NCBI GenBank assembly: GCA_028564925.1
Contig: CM053033.1
Coordinates: forward strand, 112,345,752 to 112,409,751
Direction: 5' to 3'
DNA from: Lithobates sylvaticus
Taxonomy: Eukaryota; Chordata; Amphibia; Anura; Ranidae
DNA length: 64,000 nt
Of this stretch, positions 1 to 11,110 are shown piece by piece; the stretch's first letter is position 1, and every line of letters starts with the position of its first letter. The position numbers and the translations under genes are program-made. Under the pieces are notes generated by a model. The model saw only the letters and a program-made list of their open reading frames with translations, was not told the origin of the DNA and did no database searches.

Positions 1-3000
1 TGATTTCACTCCTCACTACCTATCACCGTTTCGAAGGCCATAAAATGCCAAAATAGCACAAAACCCCCCCAAATGACCCCATTTTGGAAAGTAGACACCC
101 CAAGCTATTTGTTGAGAGGCATGGTGAGTATTTTACAGCTCTCATTTGTTTTTGAAAATGAAGAAAGTAAAGAAAAAAAAAAATTTTTTTTCTTTTTTCA
201 ATTTTCAAAACTTTGTGACAAAAAGCGACATCTGCAAAATACTCACCATACCTCTCATCAAATAGCTTGGGGTGTCTACTTTCCAAAATGGGGTCATTTT
301 GGGGGGTTTTATGCCATCTGGGCATTCCATGGCCTCCGAAACTGTGATTGGCAGTGAGAAGTGAAATAAAAAAATTACACCCTTAGAAAGCCTGAAGGCG
401 GTGATTGGTTTTTGGGGTTCCGTACGCAGCTAGGCTCCCAAAAAGTCCCACACATGTGGTATCCCCGTACTCAGGAGAAGCAACAGAATGTATTTTGGGG
501 TGTATTTCCACATATGCCCATGACATGTTTGAGCAATATATCATTTAGTGACAACTTTTTGTAAAAAAAATATATATATATTTTTTTTTTTTTTCATTAT
601 TCAATCTCTTGGGACAAAAAAAAAAAATATTTAATGGGCTCAACATTGCTCTCATCAAATAGCTTGGGGTGTCTACTTTCCAAAATGGGTCATTTGGGGG
701 GGTTTGAACTGTCCTGGCATTTTATGCACAACATTTAGAAGCCTATGTCACACGTCACCCACTCTTCTAACCACTTGTAGACAAAGCCCTTTCTGACACT
801 TTTTGTTTACATGAAAACATATTTTTTTTTTTGCAAGAAAATTACGTTGAACCCCCAAACACTATATATATTGTTAAAGCAAAGGCCCTACAGATTAAAA
901 TGGTGGGTGTTGCATTTTTTTTTTCCACACAGTATTTGCGCAGCGATTTTTCAAACGCATTTTTTGTGGAAAAAATACACTTTTTTTTATTTTAATGCAC
1001 TAAAACACACTATATTGCTCAAATTTTTGATGAAATAAAAAAATATGATCTTAGGCCGAGTACATGGATACCAAACACGACATGCTTTAAAATTGCGCAC
1101 AAACACGCAGTGGCGACAAACTACATACATTTTTAAAAGCCTTTAAAAGCCTTTACATGATACCACATTAGATTCACGGAGGAGGTCTACTGCTAAAATT
1201 ACTGCCCTCGATCTGACCTTCGCGGTGATACCTCACATGCATGGTGCAATTGCTGTTTACATATGACGCCAGACCAACGCTTGTGTACGCCTTTGCGCAA
1301 GAGAAGGGGGGGCAGGGGTGCTTTTTTTTTTTTTTTTTGTTTTTTTTTTTTTTTATTTATTTAGCTTTTTTATTTTTTTTTTAAACTGTTCCTTCCATTT
1401 TTTTTCTTTGTTATGATTTTTATTGTTATCTCAGGGAATGTAAATATCCCCTATGATAGCAATAGGCAGTGACAGGTACTCTTTTTTTGAAAAAATTGGG
1501 GTCTATTAGACCCTAGATCTTTCCTCTGCCCTCAAAGCATCTGACCACACCAAGATTGGTGTGATAAAATGCTTTCCCAATTTCCCAATGGCGCGGTTTA
1601 TATCCGGGAGGGGGGACATTCCCTCCCACTGCTTGTAAAAGCAGTCTAGAGGCTAATTACCCGCTAGAATTGCTTTTACATGAAAGCCGATCACTGGCTG
1701 AAAAGAATGATACCAAGATGATACCTAAACCTGCAGGCATCATTCTGGTATAACCATTCAAAGTCCAGCAACATACTGGACATATATTGTAATCTTTTTT
1801 TTTTCATGCAGCCTCTTGGCTGAACGAAAAAAAGAGATTGATTGGTGGGTATGCCCACCATTAGAATACCTCCCTTCATCCACCCACTTCTAATGATGGG
1901 CATACATGCACCATTTATATATGCCGATGCATGGGGGCATCCTCCCGCAAAAGTTATGCCGTGTACACACGTCGGAATTTCGACCGTATGTACGTGGCAT
2001 TAGGAGCCAATCGCTCCTCCCCCCCTGCTGCCCCCATGCTTCGGCATATATGCTCTTTTTTTTAACTGTGGTGGTGAAATCACCTCCTACAGCGTTGGGA
2101 GTCGCGGCTTTATGTATCGTGGGAGCAAACGCTGTTGCTGTCAAGATAAATAAATCCGCGTTGCAACTGAATGGCGCACCTGAAAACAAAAAAATGCTCA
2201 ACACTAAAACACAGTAAACAAAATTACATACCTGAAAAGCAAGCGTGATAAAACATGATAAAACATAATAAAACATTGCAGAATAGAATGGAGTAAAAAA
2301 AAGAGCAACAATAGAGAGAGAATAGAGTGAGAGAGAGAACAATAAAACGACAACTATTTTATTTTTTTTTATTTTTTTGAGATTCACAGGTAAAAAAGCT
2401 CCTGACTGAAGCGACTGAATCAAAACGCTACCACAAAAAAACTGTTAGCGATCGCAGGGATCAGGCCTGACTCTGCGAACGCTGCAGTTATGTGTGCTTA
2501 GTGTTTTGTAAGTGACAGTGATCGATCGATACTGCACTTGGGTGGGCTGGGCTGGGCGGAGGGGGAAAACGCAGGTGCTAGCAGGTATCTGGGCTGATCC
2601 CGCTAACAATGCGGTTTTTTTTGGAACCCTAAACTGCTGGGACGCTAGTATAGATCTGATCAGATCAGATATCGATCTGTTCAGATACTGTGCCACTAAG
2701 GGAGGTGTATGCTTTGCGCGTGGGTGTTTGCGGTACTGGCACTAACCTGGGGCGACGCAGACCTTATTTGACCCTAAAACCTAATTGATATCACCCGCCG
2801 GGCGATCAGGGGGTTAAACCGTTATTGGGTAATAAATGGCGGGTGCCCTGACAGTATAAAAAACAAGCTAACTAACCAGCGTCACCCGTAACAGTAATAC
2901 AAAAAAAAACTGGTTACCTAGCGACACTAATGCAGCGATCAGAAAAACGATCGCTTAGTGACACTGGCAAAAGGGGGTGAAAGGGTTAACTAGGGGCAAT

Positions 3001-4064
3001 CAGGGGGTTAAACCTTTATTAGGTAATATATGGGGGTACCTGACGCTATATAAAAACCTGACGGGGAACCTAAATAACGAAATAACTAACTGGCTAACCA
3101 GCGTCACCAGTGACAGTTATACAGTGATCACTGGTGAAAGGGTTAACTCTAGGGGCAATCAGGGGGTTAAAACCTTTATTTAGGTTGTAATATGGGGGTA
3201 CCTGACCTATAAACCTATTTATGAACCTATATAAACATGGCGGTTACCTAAAAAAAAAAAATGGTTACCTAGCGACACTAATGCAGCGATCAGAAAAACG
3301 ATCGCTTAGTGACACTGGCAAAAGGGGGTGAAAGGGTTAACTAGGGGCAATCAGGGGGTTAAAACCTTTATTAGGTAATATATGGGGGTACCTGACGCTA
3401 TATAAAAACCTGACGGGGAACCTAAATAACAAAATAACTAACTGGCTAACCAGCGTCACCAGTGACAGTTATACAGTGATCACTGGTGAAAGGGTTAACT
3501 CTAGGGGCAATCAGGGGGTTAAAACCTTTATTTAGGTTGTAATATGGGGGTACCTGACCTATAAAACTATTTATGAACCTATATAAACATGGCGGTTACC
3601 TAAAAAAAAAATGGTTACCTAGCGACAGCAGTGACACTAATACAGCGATCAGAAAAACGATCGCTTAGTGACACTGGCAAAAGGGGGTGAAAGGGTTACC
3701 TGGGGGGCAATCAAGGGGTTAAACCTTTATTAGGGGGGGTAGGGGGCTACCTTGGACCTAAAACTAACTGCCCTGACAGTTATTACAGTCACACTGACAC
3801 TAAATGCAGTGATCAGTAAATAAATGATCACTGCAATTAGTGACACTGTGACTGGGGGGGGAGGGGGTGATCTGGGGGGTGATCAGGGGGTGACAGGGGG
3901 GTGGAATATGTGCCTAACTGTACTGGTGTCAGTGTAGTGTTGTGCACTAACCTGTACATGTTCGCCGCTCGGCGTCTCCGGTCACATAGACCGGCGCACC
4001 GAGCGTGACATCACTCCGCCTTCCTGTCTATACAATATACAGGGGGCGGTCGGGAAGTGGTTAA
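1..4064 (+). mobile_element. TTAA-type non-autonomous DNA transposon, copy 1 (left end outside window)
   Basis: The right end is AAGTGGTTAA, with TTAA at 4061-4064. Nearly the whole stretch is repeated with only small indels and substitutions at about 38970-43244. The termini of the sister copy (TTAACCACTT...AAGTGGTTAA) indicate a TTAA-target element of piggyBac or Kolobok type. No transposase frame is visible; the open frames are short and lie in low-complexity sequence. The interior holds poly-A/T tracts, an inverted stretch (about 180-720 is reversed relative to the same motifs in other copies), short hairpins and a 350-bp tandem repeat. The flank after 4064 differs from the flank of the sister copy, so this is an independent insertion and not a segmental duplication. 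Compared with the sister, this copy lacks about 200 bp of hairpin-rich sequence just before the right terminus. Superfamily assignment is inference. Confidence 0.8.
2912..3740 (+). repeat. Internal 350-bp tandem repeat of TTAA element copy 1
   Basis: Units start at 2912, 3263 and 3613 with GGTTACCTAGCGACA; the third is partial. Each unit contains the near-palindrome around CGATCGCTTAGTG, an AAAGGGTTAACT block and a GGGGTACCTGAC block. The sister element has the same array starting at 41884, 42240 and 42590. The short open frames across it (for example MKGLTRGNQG...) recur because the repeat recurs and are not genes. Confidence 0.85.
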
Positions 4065-4255
4065 CAACATCAGTTCATGCTATTCGTGACAACCACGAGA
4101 GTGGAAGGCAATTGATTTTGGTGAGTCTGTACTCTGTTGGGGAGTGGAATCACTAAGGCCCCATACACACTATTAGATTTTCTGCAGATTTTTGTCTTCA
4201 GATTCACCAAAACCATGTAGTGTAAGAGCCTGCCTGATTGCATACAAATTGAAAC

Positions 4256-4585
4256 TTAAAGAGGGATTGCACCTAAAAAAAAATATTGAAAGCCAGCAGC
4301 TACAAATACTGCAGCTGCTGACTTTTAATAAATGGACACTTACCTGTCCCAGGGTCCAGCGATGTCGGCAGCCGAAGCAGAGAAATCGCTCGGTTCTCGG
4401 CTGTTGCCGCCGCCATTCTCGCTGAGGTTATCAGGAAGTGAAGCGTTGAGGCTTCACTTCCAGGTTCCCTACTGCGCATTCGCGAGTCACGCAGCGCAGT
4501 GAGAATGCTCTGCGCTGTCTCTGGGACCCCTGTGTGTCCCAGCAGACCGTGGGAGTCTATGCCCGGAAGTGGAACTCCGCTTTAA
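4256..4585. mobile_element. TTAA-flanked MITE (AAGCGGAGTTCC-type termini)
   Basis: TTAA lies at 4256-4259 and 4582-4585. The right terminus is GGAACTCCGCTTTAA and the left is a decayed inverse of it. The interior has the CAGCAGCTACAAATACTGCAG stretch that recurs at about 4830. It is non-coding. A related short inverted pair sits at 63584-63622. Confidence 0.65.
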
Positions 4586-4793
4586 CCACATAATTGAAGA
4601 TTTGGACACTTTTTTTTTTAACTCTGTGATGGACTATTTTATTGACATACCTTTTTTCATTTTTTTTCCTTCTTTTCCCTCACTGTGATATGAGGAATAT
4701 TTTGTTTGATATTATGATTTTGGTTTGAATAACACGTTATTAATTGTAGGTTTATTAATTAAGCACAGTGCTACCGTTTGAAGTACTTTCACT

Positions 4794-5006
4794 TTAAAGC
4801 GGTGTTCCGCCCCAAAAAAATTAATTAAAATCCAGCAGCTACACATACTGCAGCTTCTGGCTTTTAACAATAGGACACTTACCTGTCCTGGAGTCCAGCG
4901 ACGTTGGCACCACAGCTAATGTTTCAGCTGTCGGGTGCTACCACCGCCATTGCGGGTAAGGGTACCCGGCAGCTGTAACAGTCAGTATTACTGTCTGCTA
5001 ACCCCC
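4794..5006. mobile_element. Truncated second copy of the AAGCGGAGTTCC MITE
   Basis: It begins TTAAAGCGGTGTTCCGCC at 4794 and follows the copy at 4256 through the CAGCAGCTACACATACTGCAG stretch. It is then lost near 4960-5006, where a Harbinger-type MITE begins. No matching right terminus was found. Confidence 0.5.
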
Positions 5007-5009
5007 TAA

Positions 5010-5272
5010 GGCTGGGTTCACACCTATGTGAATTGCATGCAGCTTTTTTCCGCATCCAATTGGCATAACATGAGAATGTGACCGGCTCTCTATGGAGCCA
5101 GTTCACATATATCTGGGGCGGCTGCGGAGCGCGCTGCACAGAACCGCTGTGTTTCTTTGGCTTTGTTTCAGGGCCGAACTCAGGCAGAGACTCCGATTCA
5201 TCCCTGGTCCAGAGAACTGGGACGCACAGCATTCCTGTGCGATCCGCAGCCGGTTCCAGTGTGAACCGAGCC
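5010..5272. mobile_element. Harbinger/PIF-type MITE, 263 bp, TAA target duplication
   Basis: The termini are GGCTGGGTTCACACC at 5010 and GTGTGAACCGAGCC ending at 5272, an inverted pair with few mismatches. The element is flanked by TAA at 5007-5009 and 5273-5275. A TAA/TTA 3-bp duplication and GG-starting ends are typical of PIF/Harbinger elements. It has no coding capacity; the open frames across it are short and overlapping. Confidence 0.65.
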
Positions 5273-5275
5273 TAA

Positions 5276-5766
5276 AAGGCCATTAGAGATTTACTATGTG
5301 CTAACTGTTCTTACTTGCTTGTTAAGAAAATGTAAAAACAGAAATGTGCTGCTTAGTCCCTAAGGTAATCACTGGGCATTATGCATAGCAAACACAGACC
5401 ATGTCCTAGGGTTGCACATGATTTCCAACACACTGCCATTGATAGCAATTTGTTCTGCAAAGCCACCAAGCCTGCCAGTGCAATCCTGCAGCTTCCTTAG
5501 TGGTCCCAGCACATTCAGTGAATTTTTGTTGGTGGCATAATTTGCTGTGTAAATAAAATGTGTTAATCAGAATACTAAAGCTGCTGGTTATACATGTTTT
5601 ATAATTTGTCCTGGTTCAATCCGTGTATATCCCTTGCATCAATTTGTACCTGCTGCTGTCCTAGCCGCCGCCTGGGGGTTCCCGTTGTCCCCCCTCTCTC
5701 TCTTGCTCCTCCTCCTATCGTCACAGAGAGACCCGCCCCAGGCCCAGGAGCAGATGCAATGATGCC
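5276..5766. other. No gene seen
   Basis: About 490 bp of ordinary-looking sequence. There are no open frames with protein-like composition and no RNA gene. The CT-rich part at 5640-5720 may belong to an old LTR, but I cannot show a boundary. Confidence 0.4.
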
Positions 5767-6799
5767 CTACAGAGGAGGGTAGATAAAGGGAGATAACCAC
5801 CGCTCCAGGATGATCCTTCAGAGCGAATGCTCCTGCTCCTGGTTAGGAGCCCCAGGTGCAGGCTAATAACATGGTAGATTTAGAGTATCAGGAAGAACTC
5901 TGGACAGCCGCACACCGGAAGAAGATAAAAGTTCAATGAATTTATTTAACCACTTGCTTACTGGGCACTTAAACACCCTTCCTGCCCAGACCAATTTTCA
6001 GCTTTCGGTGCTCTCACGCTTTGACTGACAATTACTCAGTCATGCAACACTGAACCCAAATGAATTTTTGTCCTTTTTTTTCCCACAAATAGAGCTTTCT
6101 TTTGGTGGTATTTGATCACCTCTGGGTTTTTTATTTTTTGCGCTATAAATGAAAAAAGACCGAAAATTTTGAAAAAAAAAGCATTTTCTTTGTTTCTGTG
6201 ATAAAATTTAGCAAATTATTAATTTTTCTTCATAAATTTTGCCCACAATTTATACTGCCACATATCTTTGGTAAAAATAACCCAAATTAGTGGATATTTT
6301 TTGGTCTTTGTGAAAGTTAGAGAGTCTACAAACTGTGGTGCGAATTATACAAAATTCATCACATCTGATGTACTGGTGGCCTATCTCATTTCTTGTCACC
6401 CGAACAAGCCAGGAAAGTACAAATACCCCCCAAATTACCCCTTTTTTGAAAGTAGACATTCCAAGGTATTTAGTAAGAGGCATGGTGAGCTTTTTGATGT
6501 TGTCATTTTTTTCCCACAATTCTTTGTAAAATGAATTATTTATTTATTTATTTTTTTTCCACAAAATTGTCATTGTAATAAGTTATTTCTCTCACATGGC
6601 ATGTGTATACCACAAATGACACCCCAAAATACATTCTGCTACTCCTCCTGAGTATTACGATACCACATGTGTGGGACTTTTACACAGCCTGGCCCCTTTG
6701 AGAGGCCCAACATGCAGGGAGCGCCATCACGTGTTCTAGGAGCATAAATTACACATCTAACTTCTTGACTACCTATTACACTTTTGAAGGCCCTGGAGC

Positions 6800-7200
6800 A
6801 CCAGGACAATGACACGTGACACTGACGTGGCACTGATGACAGGTGGCACTGATTGGTGGCACTGATGACACGCGACACTGATGTGGCACTGATGACAGAT
6901 GGCACTAGTACGGGGCACTGATGACACGTGACACTGATGACAGATGGCACTAATACGGGGCACTGATGACACGTGACACTGACAGATGGCACTAATATGT
7001 GGCACTGGTGACAGATGGCACTTATATGTGGCACTGATATCATGTGGCACTGATGAGAGATGGCACTAATATGTGACACTGATGACAGATGGCACTGATA
7101 CGTGGCACTGATGACAGATGGCACTGATGACAGATGGCACTGACGTGGCACTGATGACACGTGGCACTTATACATGGCACTAGGGACAAGTGGCACTGGG
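6800..7200. repeat. Minisatellite, GGCACTGATGACA-type
   Basis: Degenerate tandem array built from TGGCACTGATGACAGA and ACGTGGCACTGATGAC modules, about 25 copies of short units of variable length. The same module, reversed, fills 23470-23930. Frames rich in Cys-His on the minus strand are caused by the repeat. Confidence 0.85.
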
Positions 7201-7530
7201 GACAGGTGCACTGGGGACAGATGGCAGCGGGCAGGGGGGACAGATGAAGACAGATGGCAGCAGGCAGGGGGGACAGATGGCAGCGGGCAGGGGGGACAGA
7301 TGAAGACAGATGGCAGCGGGCAGGGGGTACAGATGAAGACAGATGGCAGGGGGGGGACAGATGAAGACAGATGGCAGCGGGGACAGATGAAGACAGATGG
7401 CAGCGGGCAGGGGGGACAGATGAAAACAGATGGCAGCGGGCAGGGGGGGGGACAGATGAAGACAGATGGCAGCGGGCAGGGGGGCGACAGATGAAGACAG
7501 ATGGGGGCAGCTGGCAGCGGGCACAGATCG
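7200..7530. repeat. Minisatellite, GACAGATGGCAGCGGGCAGG-type
   Basis: Purine-rich tandem array of GACAGATGAAGACAGATGGC and GCAGCGGGCAGGGGG modules. It has strong strand asymmetry and long G runs, so quadruplex formation is possible. Open in several frames on both strands because of the repeats; not coding. Confidence 0.85.
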
Positions 7531-8000
7531 CACATTTAGTTTATTTATTTTATTTTTTTTACTTACGGCCGCATGGCCATTCATCTCTCTCTCTTCTCAC
7601 ACGCTGTCTGTGTGAGGAAAGAGAGCGGCGCTGACAGATGATGTCATATGTTTCCATATGAGATCATCTCTCATTGGACATGCCAATCTTGCTGTAAACG
7701 GCCGCTGTGATTGGCCGTTTACAGCGATCTGTGACTGGCTGTGTCCTACGGACACGGGCAGCACAGAACTTCCCCGATGCACGCTCTCAGGAGCGCGCAT
7801 TAGGGAAGTAAACAGGAGGACGTCCAGGGACATCCTCCCTGCAGGGTGCGTCTGCGCTGCAGCCGTCTTTTGGCTATAGCGTGGGCGCCTAGTGGTTAAA
7901 AAGCAGGGATCACATCAAATCCAAAACACGGCAAAGCAGAAGGGGGGGCACAAAGCTGACGCGTTTCACACTATCTGTAATGCTTACTCATAGCTAACAT

Positions 8001-8042
8001 AGCTATGAGTAAGCACTACAGATGGTGTGAAACGCGTCAGCT
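8001..8042 (+). other. Degenerate hammerhead-ribozyme-like core
   Basis: AGCT (8001-8004) can pair with AGCT (8039-8042) as stem I. ATGAG follows, matching a shortened CUGAUGAG. A possible stem II with GCAC/GTGT comes next, then GAAA (8029-8032) and CGCGTC (8033-8038), the classic 3-prime half of a type I hammerhead with a minimal stem III. The 5-prime core has lost part of CUGAUGA, so activity is unlikely. The mirror arm (7900-7997) holds a second, similar copy on the minus strand. Confidence 0.45.
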
Positions 8043-8515
8043 TTGTGCCCCCCCTTCTGCTTTGCCATGTTTTGGATTTGATGTGATCCCTGCTTTTAAA
8101 ATAAATCCATTGAACTTTTATCTTCTTCCGGTGTGCGGCTGTCCAGAGTTCTTCCTGATACTCTAAATCTACAGAGGAGGGTAGGCGGAGCATTAGGCTC
8201 CGCGTCCACCAGGTTAAACTACATGCACCCAGTCTAGCCAGTCACCGGACGTTCTTTGGGCGCGACAGCTGCTCCCCCCTCGCTTAAATACGCCCCATAC
8301 TGCCCAGGATATTAACAAGTGTCGCACTACAGCAAGCTGCACAGGAGGCTGCATCTTTGCGGGAGGCGACCGCAGGAGGCGGGACTCAGATGGACGGGTG
8401 GCAGGGGGGGAGTTTTCGTGCAAGTTTTCCTTGTCAGCCTAGGCCAAGATACAGCACTGGGCCTCATGCAGATGGACATAATAGCCTAAAAATCGTCAAG
8501 CGTAAAATCCCCGGC

Positions 8516-9020
8516 TGTCAGGTGTGGGTATGGAGATCCAGTTGCTAAGAGGGCTCCCCTTGCGGCTAAGTGCAGTGCGTTCCTGAAGTTGGGAACAGGA
8601 GCGCAGTGCCCAAAGAAGCACGGATGGCTGGGTGCTTGCTTGCAGTTCGCTGGGCTCGGCTGCTGAGGGATGGCTGAAGCAGGCGGAGAAGAACTTGCTG
8701 TATTCAGATTAATGGAGAAACCAGGAGCCAGGCCAGGGGTCATACACAGGCAGATCAGTCCAGAGAATATACAGGGGCGAGCCGAGGTCAAACACAAGCA
8801 GGGTCCAGGTACAAGCCGCAGGTCAAGCCGGGAAGTCAGGAAGCAGAAACAGAGTCCAGGAACAGGCCAAGGGTCGGGCTAGGAGATCAGGAAGCAAGAT
8901 CAAGGTGGGCCGGGTCACGAGTAGATCAGATCAAGGAAGCAAGGTCAAGGTACACACGGGAGCTGAGGAGATAATCCAGCGCTGTCCTGTGGCTACAGGC
9001 TGGCCTAAATAGAGCCACTG
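8516..9020 (-). mobile_element. Solo LTR or LTR fragment, chromovirus-related
   Basis: It begins TGTCAGGTGTGGGTATGG. It has the same order of blocks as the 1180-bp LTR at 15550: GGGCTCCCCTTGCGGCTAAG, then a tandem GGTCAAGCCGGGAAG/GTCAAGGT region, then a TATA-like segment before a GC-rich end. Divergence shows a different, older family. The right boundary is unclear where the CGCCAATGCGCA minisatellite begins. No internal region adjoins it. Confidence 0.5.
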
Positions 9021-9024
9021 GCGC

Positions 9025-9556
9025 CAAAGTCCATCACGTCAGTGTGCGCCAATGCGCACCGTATTCGCCAATGCACGCTGATGCGCACCCGTATGTGCCA
9101 ATGCGCACTGATGTGCACCTGTATGCGCCAATGCACGCTTATGTGCGCCCGTATGCGCCAATGAGTGCTTATGCGTGCCCGTATACGCCAATGCGCGATT
9201 ATACGCGCCGGCATTCGCCAATGTGCGCTGATGGGGCGCGTGGCTTGGCGTGTGTCATCACTGATCGTCTTTCCCTATGACAGGGAACAGACGATCAGTG
9301 ACAGCCTCACTAGGAAGCACGGGGAGAGGTTTGTTTACACTAACCTCTCCCCGTTCTTGAGCTCTGTGACCCGATCGCAGGACACCGGCGGCGATCGGGT
9401 CTGCAGGTCCCGCGGCCACGGTCACAGAGCTCAGGACCGGGTCGCGAGCGCGACCCACGGCTGGGCTCTTGAAGAGCAACGTACCTGTACGTGCTTGTGC
9501 CCAGCTGTGCCATTCTGCCTACGTATATCTGCATGAGGCAGTCCTTAAGTGGTTAA
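9025..9556 (+). mobile_element. Right-hand part of a TTAA-type element
   Basis: Ends AAGTGGTTAA, with TTAA at 9553-9556. It contains a minisatellite (9030-9240; GCCAATGCGCACTGATG-like units of about 30 bp). Hairpins follow, including ACTGATCGTC/GACGATCAGT (9261-9299) and a CTCTGTGACC-type pair near 9361-9430. These resemble the hairpin-rich right end of the element at 38507-43244. The left end was not found, so the element is truncated or the LTR piece is inserted in it. Confidence 0.55.
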
Positions 9557-9970
9557 GTTATATAGAACTGTCCCAAGTGATTAAAATAATTGTGGAATAC
9601 GATAAAGTTATGTACAGAACATTAATTAAGTTTGACAGGGTCAAACAAAGGTCTGTTTGTGCCCTCATTAAAACTGTTAAAATACATACAGTACATACAG
9701 TAACACATATAACACATCTGCTGGGACTATTGAAAGTTCATTCTTCCAGAGTCGTAAATCTGTAATTCTTGAACTTAGTTAAATCTTATAAAGATAAGGA
9801 GGGTTTGATAACACAGCTGGGTGCCATACTGTCTCTACATAGGTGACTTTAATTGGACAAAAGCAGTTGTAAATCATTTTAATGAACATATAGGAATTCT
9901 GTGAGTAATTAAGTTTATCTGGTTGTAGAACAGGTGTCAGATTTATAGTTAGTTACATTGACGTAGCTCT
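9557..9970. other. No gene seen
   Basis: AT-rich sequence without a protein-like frame. It leads into the promoter-like module at 9978 and could be the U3 part of an LTR, but I cannot fix a boundary. Confidence 0.35.
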
Positions 9971-9977
9971 TAGCGAC

Positions 9978-10035
9978 CAATCATATCTAGGACAGATGGC
10001 TGAGATAAGGCTTGTAAAAGGGTATATAAATGCAA
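9978..10035 (+). promoter_or_regulatory. CCAAT plus TATATAAA promoter-like module, probably from an old LTR
   Basis: ACCAATCA at about 9978 is followed about 45 bp later by GGGTATATAAATGCAAGC, then by an R-region-like stretch (10033-10140). The spacing is typical of a pol II promoter in an LTR. No coding region in the same direction follows, and the relic at 10180-11110 reads the other way. Confidence 0.4.
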
Positions 10036-10179
10036 GCTCTACAATTGTTAGACAGACAAGTCAGATAGGAGCTCATAAGGCTGATAAGGCTAAACTCTGT
10101 GTATGCTGCCCTATCGCAAGGGTCATAGAGGTCAGCACCAATGGGCAAATATCTGAATTACCCTACTCTGCAGCATGTC

Positions 10180-11110
10180 CATGATCTTCTGGCACGGGGC
10201 TGGGGGAATATGACAGTACCGCTCCTGGATGGGGGAAGCATTCCCTGTGTGAACTGGGTGATCGATGGCCTCTGTGTAGCCATAGTCCTTGGGACTGGTA
10301 GCCAGGACCAGTAGATGCTTCTCCAGTAGTTGATGATGTAGCTGCTGTTGGGGTAGAGAATAGTCCCAGGAATATAATGGCTAGCTGTTCCAGCAAAATC
10401 ATTTGTATTGTGGCTCATTCAAAGACGTCATGGGGCGCAGGCAGCTGGCACCACATAGAGGTCTGCTATGGTGGTATGGTTAGGGATCGGGGAGGTCCCC
10501 AGATTAATCAACTGAATCAATACCTTCCCTTTCTGGACCCTGGATAAGGTGTGGACAACCAGCCACTCCCTCCAGTGGCACTAGGTCTTTGTGGGGCTCC
10601 ACTTTTACTGTGGCCCCTTGCAGTTTCTTGTGAGCTTCGAAGGGTAAAGATCAGACTACCCCTTGGAGTGGTGCCATTTCTGTTTGGGGGTGTATGGACA
10701 ACTCCCACTTGCTCAGGCTGTTTCTCACTGCCCTCTGGTAGGCCTCATAGGCCCAAATCATGTTGAGCCAGACAGCTCACAGACCACAGTCTCGTGCTCA
10801 GTGGCCTGAATGCTTAAACTTGGCCAACAAGCGGGGTAGGGTAAGTCCAAGACTTTCAAGACGTTCATGGACGATAGGTACTGCTGAGCTCACTAGGCTG
10901 CAGGTCACCACGAGTCCAACTCGCTCCACTACTTGGTTGTCTATCAGTATCGTCACCCAGGTGACACCTTGCACCAGGATGGGCAGGTTGTTGGCCACCT
11001 TATGGGACAGCTACAAGGGATCCAGTTGGTCCCGCATCCCGAACCGATGGGCAAAGAACTCGTTCTCCATGACGGTGCCCTCCGATCCAGTGTCGATCAG
11101 GCATATCTGT
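10180..11110 (-). pseudogene. Relic of an LTR-retroelement protease region (fossil)
   Basis: On the minus strand, pieces resemble the aspartic-protease part of a Ty3/gypsy-like polyprotein. There is a DTGS-type active-site motif near 11080-11100, followed by blocks such as ANNLPILVQGVTW. It is broken in several places and partial. It differs from the chromovirus protease at 19950-19990, so it belongs to another, older family. Boundaries are approximate. Confidence 0.5.

Larger units (their letters stand above)
5946..7899 (+). mobile_element. TTAA-type non-autonomous element, 1.95 kb, minisatellite-filled
   Basis: TTAA lies at 5946-5949 and 7896-7899, with termini TTAACCACTTGC and GCCTAGTGGTTAA. 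It is inserted in the left arm of the palindromic element, whose right arm preserves the unoccupied TTAA site. The left 700 bp share blocks such as CACAAATAGAGCTTTCTTTT with the elements at 22904, 38507 and 59139. The middle consists of two minisatellites (6800-7200 and 7200-7530). The right 350 bp contain hairpins built from CTGTAAACGGCCGCTGTGAT-like sequence. No transposase is present. The long frames here are artefacts of tandem repeats. Confidence 0.8.
5767..8184 (-). mobile_element. Palindromic element (Penelope-like?) with tail and 16-bp direct flanks, interrupted
   Basis: A 16-bp direct repeat, CTACAGAGGAGGGTAG, lies at 5767-5782 and 8169-8184. Between the copies are a unique tail of about 92 bp (5783-5874) and two inverted arms. 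The left arm is 5875-5945 plus 7900-7997; the right arm is 7998-8171. They match over about 170 bp with few differences. The left arm is split by a TTAA element (5946-7899). The centre carries GAAACGCGTC preceded by a possible stem II, resembling a degenerate hammerhead ribozyme. The plan of arms, single tail and 14-16 bp flanks is the same as at 43576-46407 in the opposite orientation. Assignment to Penelope-like elements is inference from the hammerhead-like motif and the structure; no reverse transcriptase or GIY-YIG frame is present. Confidence 0.6.

Noticed and set aside
1890-2423. 177-codon frame with a hydrophobic segment
   Set aside because: It lies in the TTAA element; the sister copy does not keep the frame, so there is no selection for it.
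2912-3740. Satellite DNA locus or replication origin
   Set aside because: The 350-bp repeat has only three units and always lies inside the TTAA element, so it is an element part.
6639-7634. Long Cys/His- or Pro-rich frames on both strands (up to 298 codons)
   Set aside because: They follow the minisatellite units exactly, in several overlapping frames; no codon bias, domain or conservation is visible.
8225-8515. tRNA or snRNA candidates
   Set aside because: No cloverleaf, B-box or snRNA sequence element could be found.
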